From Bryopsis sp. KO-2023 (lineage: Eukaryota; Chlorophyta; Ulvophyceae; Bryopsidales; Bryopsidaceae): a stretch of DNA of 64,000 nucleotides. The DNA is taken from positions 6,944,001-7,008,000 of the forward strand of contig BSYQ01000003.1 in NCBI GenBank assembly GCA_030272585.1. The letters run 5' to 3'. A program made the translations under genes and the position numbers. Under the pieces are notes generated by a model. That model saw only the letters and a program-made list of their open reading frames with translations, made no database searches and was not told where the DNA came from. This document shows, in pieces, positions 44,789 through 55,192 of this stretch (position 1 is its first letter; every line of letters begins with the position of its first letter).

Positions 44789-47053
44789 TCAGTTTTTTGA
44801 CTTCGCTCCCTCACTCTTTTCCGACGACTCACAGGGCAGTTCTGGCCAGTACGTACATTTGCCCACGCGCTGCTGCCATTCCAGTTGGATGGGGCGACGT
44901 CCTGTGTTGACGGCGACGACGTTCAGGTACCCAAGGTCGTCCACGCCTGTGCTGAGAATGCCGAGGCCCCAACGCTGTGCCAAAGTAGGATCAGGGATGA
45001 CGACTGACGAATAAGCGACGTCGCCACAGTGAAAAGTCGTCGCCACTGTTTTTCGACCTCCAGCTGGGATGTAACACGCAGTTCGCACGAACAGCGAGTG
45101 AGATGGTTCAACTGCGCCATGAACTCGATCGCAGCGAACAGGAGTCGATAACTGCTTAGTGAGCGTGCGATTTTGACAATCGACCGCATAGCCATTCTTT
45201 TCCAAAAACTCGAAGCCCAGAATTAGCGAAGGTCCCTTGCCCGCCAATACGTAAAACGGAATTTCCAAAAAGTGGTCCCGCGCAGCGCCAATGCCCATCA
45301 TCAAGTTGATCTTCCCTTTCATCGTTTCTGCCACGCCGTTTCCGAAAACCACAGACCTGTGGCACTCCTGGATAGACTCAGCAATCCCCATTTCCTTCAA
45401 CAACTCGAGTTGGATAAACGAGTGCGTCGCCCCCGTGTCAATCAAAGCCGACAATTTTCGATTCAACAAATATACAGGCACATGCAGCGAATTTTTTTTC
45501 GTGTTGATGTGTTTGCAAACCACTGGTGGGAGGTCGATTTCGGCCAGCGTGTGCAGCGCCACGCATTGATCGCCTTCCAGGTGGACGCCGAGGGCGGTGC
45601 GCACTTGTGGTTGTGGTTCGGACTCGGCGTCGAAAAACTCTTCTTCATCGTCCTCATCTGATGACGACTGACGACTTCGGAACTCCAGAAAGTGTGACGC
45701 TGCCAGGTCCGCTGGATCCGCTCGCAAAGGAAGAGGGTCGGCATCGTTCAGGTAGAGACGATGCAACGCGGCGTGGGAGTTGTCTTCTTCTTCAACCGGC
45801 GTTTTTGTTTCCTGAAACGCGACCGACGCTTTCTGCTCGAGGTATCTCACACTTTCTTCACGGTAGTTCGCGCTGGTGGACACCAGTTTCTTCCACCCTA
45901 TCATCAACGTTTGGGGACCATCAATGTTCGAGAATAGAATGCGATCGCCTTCCAATATCTTGCGATGCTTTCCTGCATATGCCAAATGCGGCGGCGACGC
46001 TTCTGCCGACCCAGTCGCCTCTGCAGTTGCAGCGACATGAACGTTCACGGTGTCGAGGTCCATCAAATCGGGCGCTTTCTCCATGACACACTGGGGATCA
46101 GTGATAAACCAATCAGTGTGACGTCGCACTGTTTCAACCACTTTAGTCAATGTCACCGAGTTGATTTCCAAGGCGGACAGGGCTTGTTTTATCCCCATGG
46201 GAAGTCTCTTCAGCAAAATTCGCAATTTCCCTTCGTCACTCATGTCCGCCCTGGCGTCGGCGATCAACTTATATCGATAAACAAAGTCCAACAGCGATTC
46301 GTCCTTTTCTTTTTTTAGCTCGCGTAAGACTTGCTCGGTGTGGCGGGTAGCTTGGGACGGCAGCAGATCCGATAGGAAGTTTTTTATATCCGCCCACTTT
46401 ATTTCTTCTGCCACCTTCGCGTCAGCCTTTGCTGACCCTGCAGCTTTTCCAGTACTCGGTACAACCACGGTCGACGCCATTATCCCTGTTAACTTTTGGA
46501 ACACCATCTTCCCTGTCGGCGTTGTGGGCGAAAGGTGCTTTAAAATAAGCTTGACTCTCGCCGCTAGCGACTCTTCCACCGACTCAGCGTAAGGGACCAA
46601 CCATTCGTTGAGATCATTAGTCCACCTGCTTTGTCTTTCCACAAGCTCTGAGTCCCGAGCGTGCCTCACAATAGAACTCGCAACCCGCTTTGTCGTTTGA
46701 ACGAAGAGTGATCTCCGTGTCCATTTGTGTTTCCCCACTATTTGCAAAACGTCCGCCACGTTTTGGAACAACCCCACAGTGCTCACCCAAACTCGCGGCC
46801 ACTTATGTTTTAGATCTCCCTTGTCTGGATCGATCGGTAACTCAAGTCGTGCGCCCTCCAAACTGTCACACTTTTCTGTTCGCTCCCAGCGACGAGTCGC
46901 CCACCCCACGTGCTGCCACACGCGTCTGCGACTGCGTGGAGAAAGAAGCGTTTCTCGCGAACTGGGTGCGAGCCAGTGGGTTGAGGTCAGTAAAAGCCAG
47001 GTGTATGCGTACAAACGCATCAGGCCCCAGAAGTTCTTAAGCTCCGAAACCAT
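44789..47053 (-). CDS. Gypsy Gag-protease polyprotein
   Basis: 754 aa from MVSELKNFW; the open frame continues 18 codons further upstream into the LTR, to another ATG. The N-terminal half is a Gag-like helical region (for example FVYRYKLIADARADM, a capsid-type segment). Around residue 535 is a retroviral-type aspartic protease active site, ALIDTGATHSF, with the ILGFEFLEKNG flap/C-terminal part later. No CCHC zinc knuckle was seen. The ORF ends 113 bp before Pol in a different frame. Confidence 0.88.
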   Translation of the reverse strand: MVSELKNFWGLMRLYAYTWLLLTSTHWLAPSSRETLLSPRSRRRVWQHVGWATRRWERTEKCDSLEGARLELPIDPDKGDLKHKWPRVWVSTVGLFQNVADVLQIVGKHKWTRRSLFVQTTKRVASSIVRHARDSELVERQSRWTNDLNEWLVPYAESVEESLAARVKLILKHLSPTTPTGKMVFQKLTGIMASTVVVPSTGKAAGSAKADAKVAEEIKWADIKNFLSDLLPSQATRHTEQVLRELKKEKDESLLDFVYRYKLIADARADMSDEGKLRILLKRLPMGIKQALSALEINSVTLTKVVETVRRHTDWFITDPQCVMEKAPDLMDLDTVNVHVAATAEATGSAEASPPHLAYAGKHRKILEGDRILFSNIDGPQTLMIGWKKLVSTSANYREESVRYLEQKASVAFQETKTPVEEEDNSHAALHRLYLNDADPLPLRADPADLAASHFLEFRSRQSSSDEDDEEEFFDAESEPQPQVRTALGVHLEGDQCVALHTLAEIDLPPVVCKHINTKKNSLHVPVYLLNRKLSALIDTGATHSFIQLELLKEMGIAESIQECHRSVVFGNGVAETMKGKINLMMGIGAARDHFLEIPFYVLAGKGPSLILGFEFLEKNGYAVDCQNRTLTKQLSTPVRCDRVHGAVEPSHSLFVRTACYIPAGGRKTVATTFHCGDVAYSSVVIPDPTLAQRWGLGILSTGVDDLGYLNVVAVNTGRRPIQLEWQQRVGKCTYWPELPCESSEKSEGAKSKN

Positions 47054-47327
47054 GTTGTAAGTCTCTTTCTTTTCGTTCTTTCTTCTCGGACACAGTTCAA
47101 CAAACACTCGAAAACACCTTCTCAGAAAGTCTGGCTGTTACAAACTCAGTTCCCCTAACTCCCCTTTTAAAGACTTCCACACTCTCTTACTCGCACCCTT
47201 ACTATTCCTCTCACGATTCCATTCGCATTCACAAGTCAACCCCACTTCGTCTCACTTAGTTTCATTCGCACTTTCTCAGTTTACTACACTCTGAATCGAA
47301 TGTCGCCTTAGTTGCGATTTCACAACA
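47053..47327 (-). repeat. Gypsy 5' LTR
   Basis: 275 bp, same sequence as the 3' LTR by eye. In the element's orientation its last base is the A of the Gag ATG, and TGGTTTCGGAGC (primer-binding site) follows at once. Confidence 0.95.
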
Positions 47328-47395
47328 CCGGTTTCGATATAGTGCCGCTTTTTCGCTGGGGCGCAAGGCGGCACTATATCGGAATCACTACTGTA

Positions 47396-48010
47396 GGTCT
47401 TATTTTGAGGGATATGTTGGACGCGTTTTTTGGCATATCACGTTGCACTACGGACAAAAGTGTCGCAGTTTGAGGTGGTTGCCTGACTGTTAAAACTGTA
47501 GACTTGCTTGAGATAAAAACAAAGCCAGGGAAATTGGAAGAAAGCTATATTCATGCTGGAACAGAAACGAAACACAGCAATCAAAGTCTTGTGTAGTTTA
47601 CATGCCCTCAACTCCTAAGATAAAACACAAAATTGGCATCTCCTCGATCACGTCACCAAACTTGGCTCTTGATCTACTGCCTGGAAACAAAAGGTTGCAT
47701 CAGACCACCCCCCATCCCCCCCCCGCCAACCCAATGATTTCTTGTTCCAATGCAATGGCCCGATCTCAGCCATGACTCAGCCAAGTCAGTTTTTGCTCCA
47801 TGCTACAAACTTGATCCAGAAAACGGTCCCAAGAGAAACCAACGACACTCCAAAGTCAAAAGTTCAATGCAATGCTGGAATACCGATCCCAACGTCCCAG
47901 TGAAAACCCTAACATCTACATGATGTTTCCAGCAAAAGAAAAAAAGAAAACAGAAAACGAAACAAAAAACAAGGATTGTGCCCCTGGTCTAACAAAGAAG
48001 GAAAACGAAA
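47396..48010. other. Intergenic, downstream of the proline-rich protein gene
   Basis: Between the right TIR and the stop codon of the next gene. No ORF of note; it probably includes the 3' UTR of the minus-strand gene. Confidence 0.5.
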
Positions 48011-48900
48011 TCAAAACATACGCTCCGTCATTTCCACATCGAACGGTCGCCATCCATTTTGACCCCGTGATTTACGCCGTCTCATGTATGTTAATCCCCC
48101 ATAACCTGCCACCCCAGCTACCACCACCGCGAACAAAATTATCGCCACCACTCCAGATGCACTGGTGCCGGACGATTTTTTCCCTTGCCCATCGATCTCG
48201 TTCTGAACAAGCCTGGCTGAATTTCCCCTGAAGTTGGAATCTTGAATTTTCGAGTTGACATTCTCCGTTGAATCCACCTCACCCTGTCGATCGAACCCTT
48301 CTCCAGAGAATTGAGATCGATCCAAGGTGGCAGGCTCAGATTGGGTGTTATACCCATACTCAGGAGGAAATTCTTCTGGGGTGGTTTCAGGGGGCGGTTC
48401 TGGAATCTGTATTTGAGGGGATGAAAAGGGAGGGGGCGGGGACGGGGTTGGGGATGGCAGTGAGACTGGGGTCGGCGATGGGGAGGCTACTGGAGGTGAG
48501 GGAGAAGGAAGCGGTGGAGGTAGGTCGACTACCTCTGGAGCTGGTGCTTCTGCTTCGGAGGGAACAAAGACGTCATCGTCTAATGCTCTTGCCACGGTCT
48601 CGTCACTGGGCGACGCGGCTATCTCAACGTCCGTTTCGGTTGCCGGCGCTGGGGCAGATTCATCCAGAGACTCATCGCTTAATTTGTCTGCAGAGCGGAC
48701 GAACACAGGAGTTCCAGTTAGCTTCCAAACCAACTGGACAATATGCAGAACGCGCTGGCCACCAAACCTCTACCCCCCTTCCTGGTTGACTTTCCAACAG
48801 CGCGATGCGTGTCAAATACAAAGAGGAGGTTACCTGGAATCGCGACAACGGCAGTCGCTCCCCAAAGCGCAACGATCCCAACTACGAAAGCGACGCGCAT
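48011..48900 (-). CDS. Secreted proline-rich type I membrane protein
   Basis: Two exons, 48834-48900 and 48011-48687, give 744 nt and 247 aa. Exon 1 encodes a clean signal peptide, MRVAFVVGIVALWGATAVVA. The mature part is acidic, then a Pro/Ser/Thr-rich stretch (LPSPSPPVASPSPTPVS and similar) as in algal cell-wall or hydroxyproline-rich glycoproteins. Near the C-terminus is one transmembrane segment, GVVAIILFAVVVAGVAGYGG, followed by MRRRKSRGQ and a short cytosolic tail. No family is recognised. It is a plausible cell-surface anchor. A DIRS retrotransposon is inserted 66 bp upstream of the start codon. Confidence 0.75.
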
Positions 48901-48964
48901 TGTGCGACACACTGCAGAGCAACACGGAAAGGGGTTATTAATTACCTTATTAATTCGCGGGTGA

Positions 48965-49129
48965 AATGAAAGGTTTAAAGAACGTGTTCTTTAAAGCGGG
49001 TTACAGGGGTTCACGGATGTGAGCAAGATGAAGACGAGGAAGCTTCGCATGACTGGGCCGATTACTCATCGGCAAGAGTATGTAAACTGCAAGGAAAGCA
49101 TGCGAAACAATTTTGTTTCTTCTTTCTTC
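48965..49129 (+). repeat. DIRS element A1 repeat
   Basis: 165 bp, repeated at 55,009-55,173. It contains an inverted repeat TTTAAAGAAC-GT-GTTCTTTAAA at 48,974-48,995, a CCGAT-TACTC-ATCGG hairpin, and TTCGCATG pairing with CATGCGAA across about 60 bp. Confidence 0.94.
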
Positions 49130-50174
49130 ACCTCCTCGCCTTCGGCTTAGGTCGCTGGTGTTGTGGGTGTTACTCCGTATCTATTTGTCTCTCTTGTACA
49201 GACCTTCGTCTGTGCCTTCCTCTACAAGTGCCGAGGCTAGTGGACTTCGCTGCAACCGTCACCGTGGATACTAGACATTGCCGAGCCAGCCGCTCCCGTT
49301 GTGCACTATTGCGGTCAACCCGCCTGCCGTCATCCGGACCAGCGCAACCCGCCACAGCCTGCGATAACCGCCAGGGATTCCCGTCATCTCGAGCCCCCAA
49401 GCACGAGACTGCGACGCCAGCGAAGGACTATTGTTGGGCCACCGCTTTCCACACCGAACCTTCTTCACGAGCGCCGTCCAAGCACACGCCCTAGAATCGT
49501 CTAGATTCGGGTTATTCCTCACAGAGGACTCAAGTCCTGCGCTCCAGGCACAAGTCCTTTCACTAGGCAACTGTTGGGCTAGTCAGAACCAAGTTCTGCA
49601 ACACCAACACGACTCGACAAGTCCTGCACTTCAGGCACAAGTCCTTTACCTAGGCACACGTTGAGGTCTACAGAACACAGTTCTGGCCACACAGCATCAA
49701 TTAAAAAGTCCTGATCTCCAGGCCCAGGTCCTCTCACTGAGAACCGGTTGGGTTCGACACCACCGGGGTCCTGCCTGACAGCCCTCCAGCTTTGGCATAG
49801 ACCAGTAGGAGGAGGCTCCACAGACCCAGTGGGCACCCAACATACAGTACACAGGCCTACACTGCAAGCAGGGAAACCCTTGGTCTAGGACACTGTGGGG
49901 TCTACAATATCACAAACCTCACTTTCCCAACCAAGATATAATCAACTGCTGACTCAAAGTCTATACAGTGTGCTAAACAAATCCACAAGCTGCACATCCA
50001 CAGGCCACCAAGGCTCTTTTCCCTGTGGTATATTCCCTCTGTCAGCTGGGCTAGCCTCTGTCTATATTCCTTCCCCACAGACTTCAAGCTTGAAAGGCCA
50101 GAAGGCCACTGTCAGGGAAGAGTTCTTGGTTCCTACTTTCCGAAGTCATTTCTGGCATCGGCTGCTTAACCGTC
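49130..50174 (+). other. DIRS element 5' region without ORF
   Basis: About 1 kb between A1 and the ORF. It is Pro/Cys-codon-rich by chance but has no long frame. Imperfect repeats of AAGTCCTG(C/A)...CAGGCACAAGTCCTTT occur near 49,529, 49,618 and 49,707. It probably holds promoter and leader. Confidence 0.5.
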
Positions 50175-50315
50175 GTGCCAGGTTTGTTCAGTCAAACTGT
50201 TGGGCCCCTCAAAGGCCGGTCCACCGCACGGCACTGTATACAGACAGTTCATCTTCGCCCACACCTGTGTATGTTGCCCGGCATCCGTAATCTTCTTGCT
50301 GCTCGCTCAAAAAAG

Positions 50316-53300
50316 ATGGGTGATACTCCCCCCTCACCGACTGAACCTCAAACGGAGTGTGAGCCTCCGGCCACTTCTAACCAAATCGCCACTCTGCTAA
50401 GCCATGTCTCTTCCATAATGGCCTCTCAAGCTGAGATAGCCCGCGATAACAGATCGCTGAGACAGGAGCTCCAGAGCCTTTCTTCCAGCAGCATTCAAGA
50501 AAGCTTGATGCCACTCACGACGTCCGCCTTTTACGGCCCGGCAGCGGCGGTAATATTGGAAGTTGAAAAAGTCTTGCAGCAGGATCGTACTGACGACCAG
50601 CCAGAAACCAGGGTCTTACTCCGAGGCAGCGCCTGTTTGGCAAAGACAGTATTACTGCAGGGCAACGCTCGCAGCTGGAAGAATCCGATCATCACGCAAT
50701 TGATGTTAAGGATAACAGACGAAGATCGCAGGAAAGCAGGACAGGATGCGTCCTATGCGAGCGAGTGGTTAGCGAACCAAGCGATACCTGAGAATGCGGT
50801 TCGCCCTCCAGCACCTCGTCGACAAAACACGTCCAGCCAGGAACTTTCACTGCTGCAAAGGATTCTCCCCACTCTGAACAAACGTCAACAGGACACGGCC
50901 CCTGACAGCCCAAGAAAACGTAAGTTCCCCAAACTATCACAGGCAGTCACTTGTGGAGGGTCCATAATTCAAGGAGGCCCTCCATTGCATGTCGCCCCTG
51001 TTGCGACCGTCGTGTCCGGTATCCAACAAACTCCGGCCCAACAGGTCCAGAAACTCGCAGACGTCGTGGATTCCGTCCAGTTCTCGAACAACGAAACCCT
51101 CGTGCGACGCAGCATTCATGGCACCTTTATCCAAGTGCTCCGTGACCGTCCACGTTTTCGTCCGCGCGTAATGGTAGCCGATTCCGAAGCATGGGCTACC
51201 GCCCATGAACTCCCACTACATACAGGGTCGTTTAAAGCATGTGCAGTTTCTGCTTTTGCTGCAAACTGGAGAAAACTCTGTTCCCCAGGGTCGCCCGTTC
51301 CTCGTTGGATTCGCAGTGGGTTTAACGCTGCCCTTCATGGGTTGCCGGCGCTTATCAGGAAACACCGCGCTCCACAATATCCATTACAGGATGCGTCATG
51401 GACGTTTTTGCGAACGGAAGTAAAACAGATGCTTCAGTGGGGTGCTATTGAAGAGGTTACCCATCTCGTAGCCGACCCCACGGAAGTTAAGTTTATTTCT
51501 CCGTTAAAGACAGCTCCAAAGCCCCCTCCAGATCTTTTCCGATTCTGTTTTGACGCTCGTGTCGTGAACGAATGTTTACAGACCCCCCACTTTCGTCTCG
51601 AGGGAATTAACGTCGTTCGTGAACTCCTTCGTCCAGGAGATTGGTTATGGGGTTTTGATTTTAAAAAGGGGTACTTTCAGCTGCCCTTGCACCCTGACCT
51701 GCAGAAAGTCTGTTGTTTCGAACTGGATGGGCGAGTCTATCGTTTTCTCTGCGTGCCTTTCGGCCTGGCAAATGCCCCCTTTGCGTATACCAAACTGCTG
51801 CGGCCGCTGGTTCGAAAGTGGCGCAGCCTAGGGATCAGGGTGGTGTTGTATTTCGACGACGCGATTTTTTTGAATGCGTCCTGTGAAGAAGTGCTCGCCA
51901 CGCAGAGAATCGTATTCCAAGACCTTTTCGAGCTTGGTTTGCGTTTGAACATGGCTAAGTCTAACTTGGTCCCGACTAAACGTGTCAAATTCCTTGGCTT
52001 TGTCGTCGACTCCGAACCAGAACCGAAAATTTCCCTGGATGACGAAAAACTCCAGAAAGTAGAGACGTCTATCGACGCCCTGCTTGCAGCATCACATTTT
52101 TCCGGAACTCAGGCTGAGAGAGTCGTCGGCAAAGTTGTCGCTACCCTTCCGGCGATTCCAATGGCACGTTTTTTCTCCCGTTCTATGTATACGTTGTTGG
52201 GAAAACTTCCCTTTACGAAAAACGGTGCCAGAAACCACTCGTTCATACTCCATCCGAATCCGAGGGTTAGGGATGACTTACGCCTTCTGCGTGATAATCT
52301 CGATCGCCTCAACGGCCGTTCACACGTCGTAAAGAAACCACGCGTCGTTTTGTATACAGATGCCTCCGGCCTCGGATGGGGGGCTCGTCTTTTTACTGAC
52401 ACACATTCCGTCGTGCCTTTGCGCGGCCAGGGTCGTTGGCCTGCTTCAACGGTGTCTGATTCAGTCTGGACGGAATTGAAGGGAGTGTTTGCAGCGTTAA
52501 TCGCTTTTTGGCCGCAAGTGGTCGGCCGTCGTGTGTTGGTTAGGACAGATTCTACGGGAGTTCGGGGGTTCTGGAGTAATGCTGGTTCTCCTTCCCTGAA
52601 CGACGGTATTAATTTGTTGGTCCTGGCTATTGCAACGTTAGAGTTGATTGGAAATTTTTCCCTCGCCGTTGGGTTTGTTGGTTCCGACGCCATCATAGCC
52701 TCAGGAGCGGATGCGGAGTCGCGTTCGTTCCACCCGGAGGACTATCAGCTAAATCCTTTGTGGTTTAGTTATGCGTGGGCACTATGGGGCCCTTTTGAGA
52801 TTGACTTGTTTGCTTCCACGTTAAACCGTCAGAAACATCCAGTCTCAGACGTTCCCTTGCCGTTTTGTGCGGGAAGCCATGAGGTCGGCGCCACTGCAGT
52901 CGACGCCTTGTCGATTTCGTGGGCAAACTGGCGTTTCTACGCTAACCCCCCGTTTTCTCTGCTGGGAGACGTCGTCCAGCATTTACTGCAGAACGGAGGC
53001 ACGGGCGCGCTGGTCATCCCTTGGTGGCCCGCTGCCCCATGGTTTGCAGGGCTACAGCCGTATATCGCCGGAACGTTTCATCTACCGTCGCAGGATGACA
53101 CGTTTTTGCCAGGAAATACGCGCAATCAGACAGGAACAGGTACTCCAAAAACCAGCGATGGTAAGCTGATGGCTTGTGCGGTGGTTTTCGTTGTATTTCC
53201 GTTGCCTGCACGCAGAATACACGATGCTGTTAACCCAGAAGGAGGCACCAACCCTCTCCGGCACAACCTCCTCCCGCCTACAGGATCGAGGACGGCACCA

Positions 53301-54299
53301 CAGAGCTTAACGCAGGTTTTTCACAATCCGGCGCTGCGTGACAGGGCCATGGATTGGCGTGCTTTAGCTCGTGCTCATCTAGAAAGCAGTACCCAACAGA
53401 CCTATGCGTCTAGGGTGCGGCAGTATGTGTACATGTGCGAGCTCGCTCAGCTCGAAGCTTTTCCCGTGTCTGAACACACGGTCGCGACTTGGATTTCAGT
53501 TCAGGTTGTGATGGACTTAGCTTTTAGCACTATTGCTACTGGATTGGCTGCTTTAGCGAAAACAGTGGTGTCGCAAGGTGGTCAGGACATTTTTTCGTGG
53601 CCTGGTGTCCGCCAATGTGTGGAAGCAGCAAAAAAGAAATTGGGCACTGGAACGCGACAGGCGAAACAAGCTTTGTCTCTACAGCAGGTGCAGACACTAG
53701 TGAGCCATGCTGCAGGCTTACAATCCGACATCGGTCGTCGCGACGCTTTTGCAATCTGCTTAGCGTTTTTTGGACTCCTTCGTGTGTCCGAGTTGGTGGG
53801 GATTCGCCGAGACCAGGTGGTGTTCGGGAATCCGGACGGCCTTGAGGTCTTTCTTCCGCATTCGAAAACGGATACCCATCAGCAGGGAGCGTGGATTAAA
53901 TTGCCTCGCCTCCCGCAGGAGTTAGCCACGGTTTGTCCAGATCGGCGTGGTCGTGCGTATCTGCACACCCTGCGTGGGGAGTTTCTGTTCCCGCTTGCTC
54001 GTACGTGTGCTCGCCACTTGTCTCCGCGTGGGTTCGCAGATCGAATGGCTCTCTACATGGAGGCTTGTCTCCCCGACCTGCCTCGCCACTTGTATGGGAC
54101 GCACAGCTTACGAAAAGGCGGAGCCACTCTAATGAGTCAAGCTGGCGCCCCTGTGCGCCTTATCAAAACACAAGGCCGTTGGCAGTCGGATGCTGTTTTT
54201 CGCTACGTCCTAGATACGCACACAGACGCGTGGAACGACCTCCGCCAGCTCGCACAACGCTTCGTGTATTCGTCAATATCTTCCCCGGAGTCGTCATAG
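50316..54299 (+). CDS. DIRS/PAT polyprotein: RT, RNase H, MT-like, tyrosine recombinase
   Basis: 1,327 aa from MGDTPPSP; the frame is open back to 50,175, which adds 47 residues. Positions here count from 50,175. The N-terminal ~400 residues have no enzyme motif and include coiled-coil-like sequence, perhaps Gag-like. RT: WGFDFKKGYFQLPL, VPFGLANAPFAYTK and the catalytic YFDDAIFL near 560. RNase H: LYTDASGLGWGA near 725. A region with FYANPPFSLL near 920 matches the Dam-like methyltransferase segment of DIRS elements. The C-terminal recombinase has GLLRVSEL near 1,201, HSLRKGGAT near 1,309 and the presumed nucleophile in FRYVLDT near 1,342, giving the R...HxxR...Y signature. No frameshift was seen. 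DIRS relatives usually split these domains over overlapping ORFs. Confidence 0.93.
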   Translation: MGDTPPSPTEPQTECEPPATSNQIATLLSHVSSIMASQAEIARDNRSLRQELQSLSSSSIQESLMPLTTSAFYGPAAAVILEVEKVLQQDRTDDQPETRVLLRGSACLAKTVLLQGNARSWKNPIITQLMLRITDEDRRKAGQDASYASEWLANQAIPENAVRPPAPRRQNTSSQELSLLQRILPTLNKRQQDTAPDSPRKRKFPKLSQAVTCGGSIIQGGPPLHVAPVATVVSGIQQTPAQQVQKLADVVDSVQFSNNETLVRRSIHGTFIQVLRDRPRFRPRVMVADSEAWATAHELPLHTGSFKACAVSAFAANWRKLCSPGSPVPRWIRSGFNAALHGLPALIRKHRAPQYPLQDASWTFLRTEVKQMLQWGAIEEVTHLVADPTEVKFISPLKTAPKPPPDLFRFCFDARVVNECLQTPHFRLEGINVVRELLRPGDWLWGFDFKKGYFQLPLHPDLQKVCCFELDGRVYRFLCVPFGLANAPFAYTKLLRPLVRKWRSLGIRVVLYFDDAIFLNASCEEVLATQRIVFQDLFELGLRLNMAKSNLVPTKRVKFLGFVVDSEPEPKISLDDEKLQKVETSIDALLAASHFSGTQAERVVGKVVATLPAIPMARFFSRSMYTLLGKLPFTKNGARNHSFILHPNPRVRDDLRLLRDNLDRLNGRSHVVKKPRVVLYTDASGLGWGARLFTDTHSVVPLRGQGRWPASTVSDSVWTELKGVFAALIAFWPQVVGRRVLVRTDSTGVRGFWSNAGSPSLNDGINLLVLAIATLELIGNFSLAVGFVGSDAIIASGADAESRSFHPEDYQLNPLWFSYAWALWGPFEIDLFASTLNRQKHPVSDVPLPFCAGSHEVGATAVDALSISWANWRFYANPPFSLLGDVVQHLLQNGGTGALVIPWWPAAPWFAGLQPYIAGTFHLPSQDDTFLPGNTRNQTGTGTPKTSDGKLMACAVVFVVFPLPARRIHDAVNPEGGTNPLRHNLLPPTGSRTAPQSLTQVFHNPALRDRAMDWRALARAHLESSTQQTYASRVRQYVYMCELAQLEAFPVSEHTVATWISVQVVMDLAFSTIATGLAALAKTVVSQGGQDIFSWPGVRQCVEAAKKKLGTGTRQAKQALSLQQVQTLVSHAAGLQSDIGRRDAFAICLAFFGLLRVSELVGIRRDQVVFGNPDGLEVFLPHSKTDTHQQGAWIKLPRLPQELATVCPDRRGRAYLHTLRGEFLFPLARTCARHLSPRGFADRMALYMEACLPDLPRHLYGTHSLRKGGATLMSQAGAPVRLIKTQGRWQSDAVFRYVLDTHTDAWNDLRQLAQRFVYSSISSPESS

Positions 54300-54740
54300 C
54301 TTTGCGAATGTTTAGTCATTTCCTTGCTTGCTATGTCTCTGGCTGAATTTTGACTCTTCTTGTGTTGCTGCTGATAGGCTCCAAGTCCAGTTCCAAATCT
54401 CACAGGAAATGACTGGCTGGAGCTATGGATCAAGACATGGCATTGGCTACTGGCTTTTCTACACCCCTGGGGGGACTGGGATTTATGCTTGATTGGCTGT
54501 TCTGGATTGACATGTGGTGATGGGCTGTATGCTGTAACTGTCAGCTCTTTCCACTTCTGTATCTGGGGTCATTGTGTGCATCAATTCCCCCTCCTCCTAC
54601 AGTCTTCTGCTGTGTTTCTTTTCCTCCCCCGTGCGTCCTGTGGGTTCCTCTTCTCCTCCTCCTGGCTCCTCAGTAAGTCTGTATCTCTCTTTCCTCCTTG
54701 CCCTTCCACGTGGGGGCCCTATTATCTTTCCTATGTTGGA

Positions 54741-55010
54741 GAGAGACATGGAGTATTTGAGAAATAGAGAGATGTGGTCTTTTTGTTTGCTACTGTGCCA
54801 TTGGTATGCCTGGAGTTTTGGGGCAGTGAAGTTGTTGAATAGGGGTAACCTGAGCAGGCTAGTAATTTTGTGAATAGTGCATGGGAGGTTTTGCATCCTG
54901 GTTAGCCCAAGGATCAGAAACTGTGGTGGAACATTAACTGTAACGATTAGTGTTAGATGCAACTATCTGTGACATGGATGCAATCTGACAACAGGAGAAA
55001 CCAACTGTAA
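54741..55010 (+). repeat. DIRS element B1 repeat
   Basis: 270 bp, identical by eye to B2. It abuts A2 at the AA dinucleotide 55,009-55,010. Confidence 0.94.
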
Positions 55011-55173
55011 TGAAAGGTTTAAAGAACGTGTTCTTTAAAGCGGGTTACAGGGGTTCACGGATGTGAGCAAGATGAAGACGAGGAAGCTTCGCATGACTGG
55101 GCCGATTACTCATCGGCAAGAGTATGTAAACTGCAAGGAAAGCATGCGAAACAATTTTGTTTCTTCTTTCTTC
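55009..55173 (+). repeat. DIRS element A2 repeat
   Basis: Second 165-bp A repeat, with the palindrome at 55,018-55,039. A 19-bp unique spacer separates it from B2. Confidence 0.94.
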
Positions 55174-55192
55174 CCCTCAAGCCACCCGCCCT

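Larger units (their letters stand above)
41535..47327 (-). mobile_element. Complete Ty3/gypsy LTR retrotransposon
   Basis: 5,793-bp element on the minus strand. Identical-looking 275-bp LTRs lie at 41,535-41,809 (3' LTR) and 47,053-47,327 (5' LTR), with ends TGTTG...CAACA. The 4-bp target duplication CCGG lies at 41,531-41,534 and 47,328-47,331, within the DNA transposon. It encodes two long intact ORFs (Gag-protease; RT-RNase H-integrase). Integrase after RNase H places it in Ty3/gypsy. Intact ORFs and matching LTRs indicate recent activity. Confidence 0.96.
39489..47393. mobile_element. Pogo/Tigger-type non-autonomous DNA transposon interrupted by two retroelements
   Basis: Perfect terminal inverted repeats: CAGTAGTGATTCCGATATAG at 39,489 and its reverse complement ending at 47,393, extending through GTGCCGC. 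Flanking TA dinucleotides at 39,487-39,488 and 47,394-47,395 form the target duplication. The CAGT start, TA duplication and repeated GATATAGTGCCG subterminal motifs are typical of pogo/Tigger members of Tc1/mariner. Removing the TRIM and the gypsy insert leaves about 0.8 kb without a transposase, so the element is non-autonomous. Confidence 0.88.
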
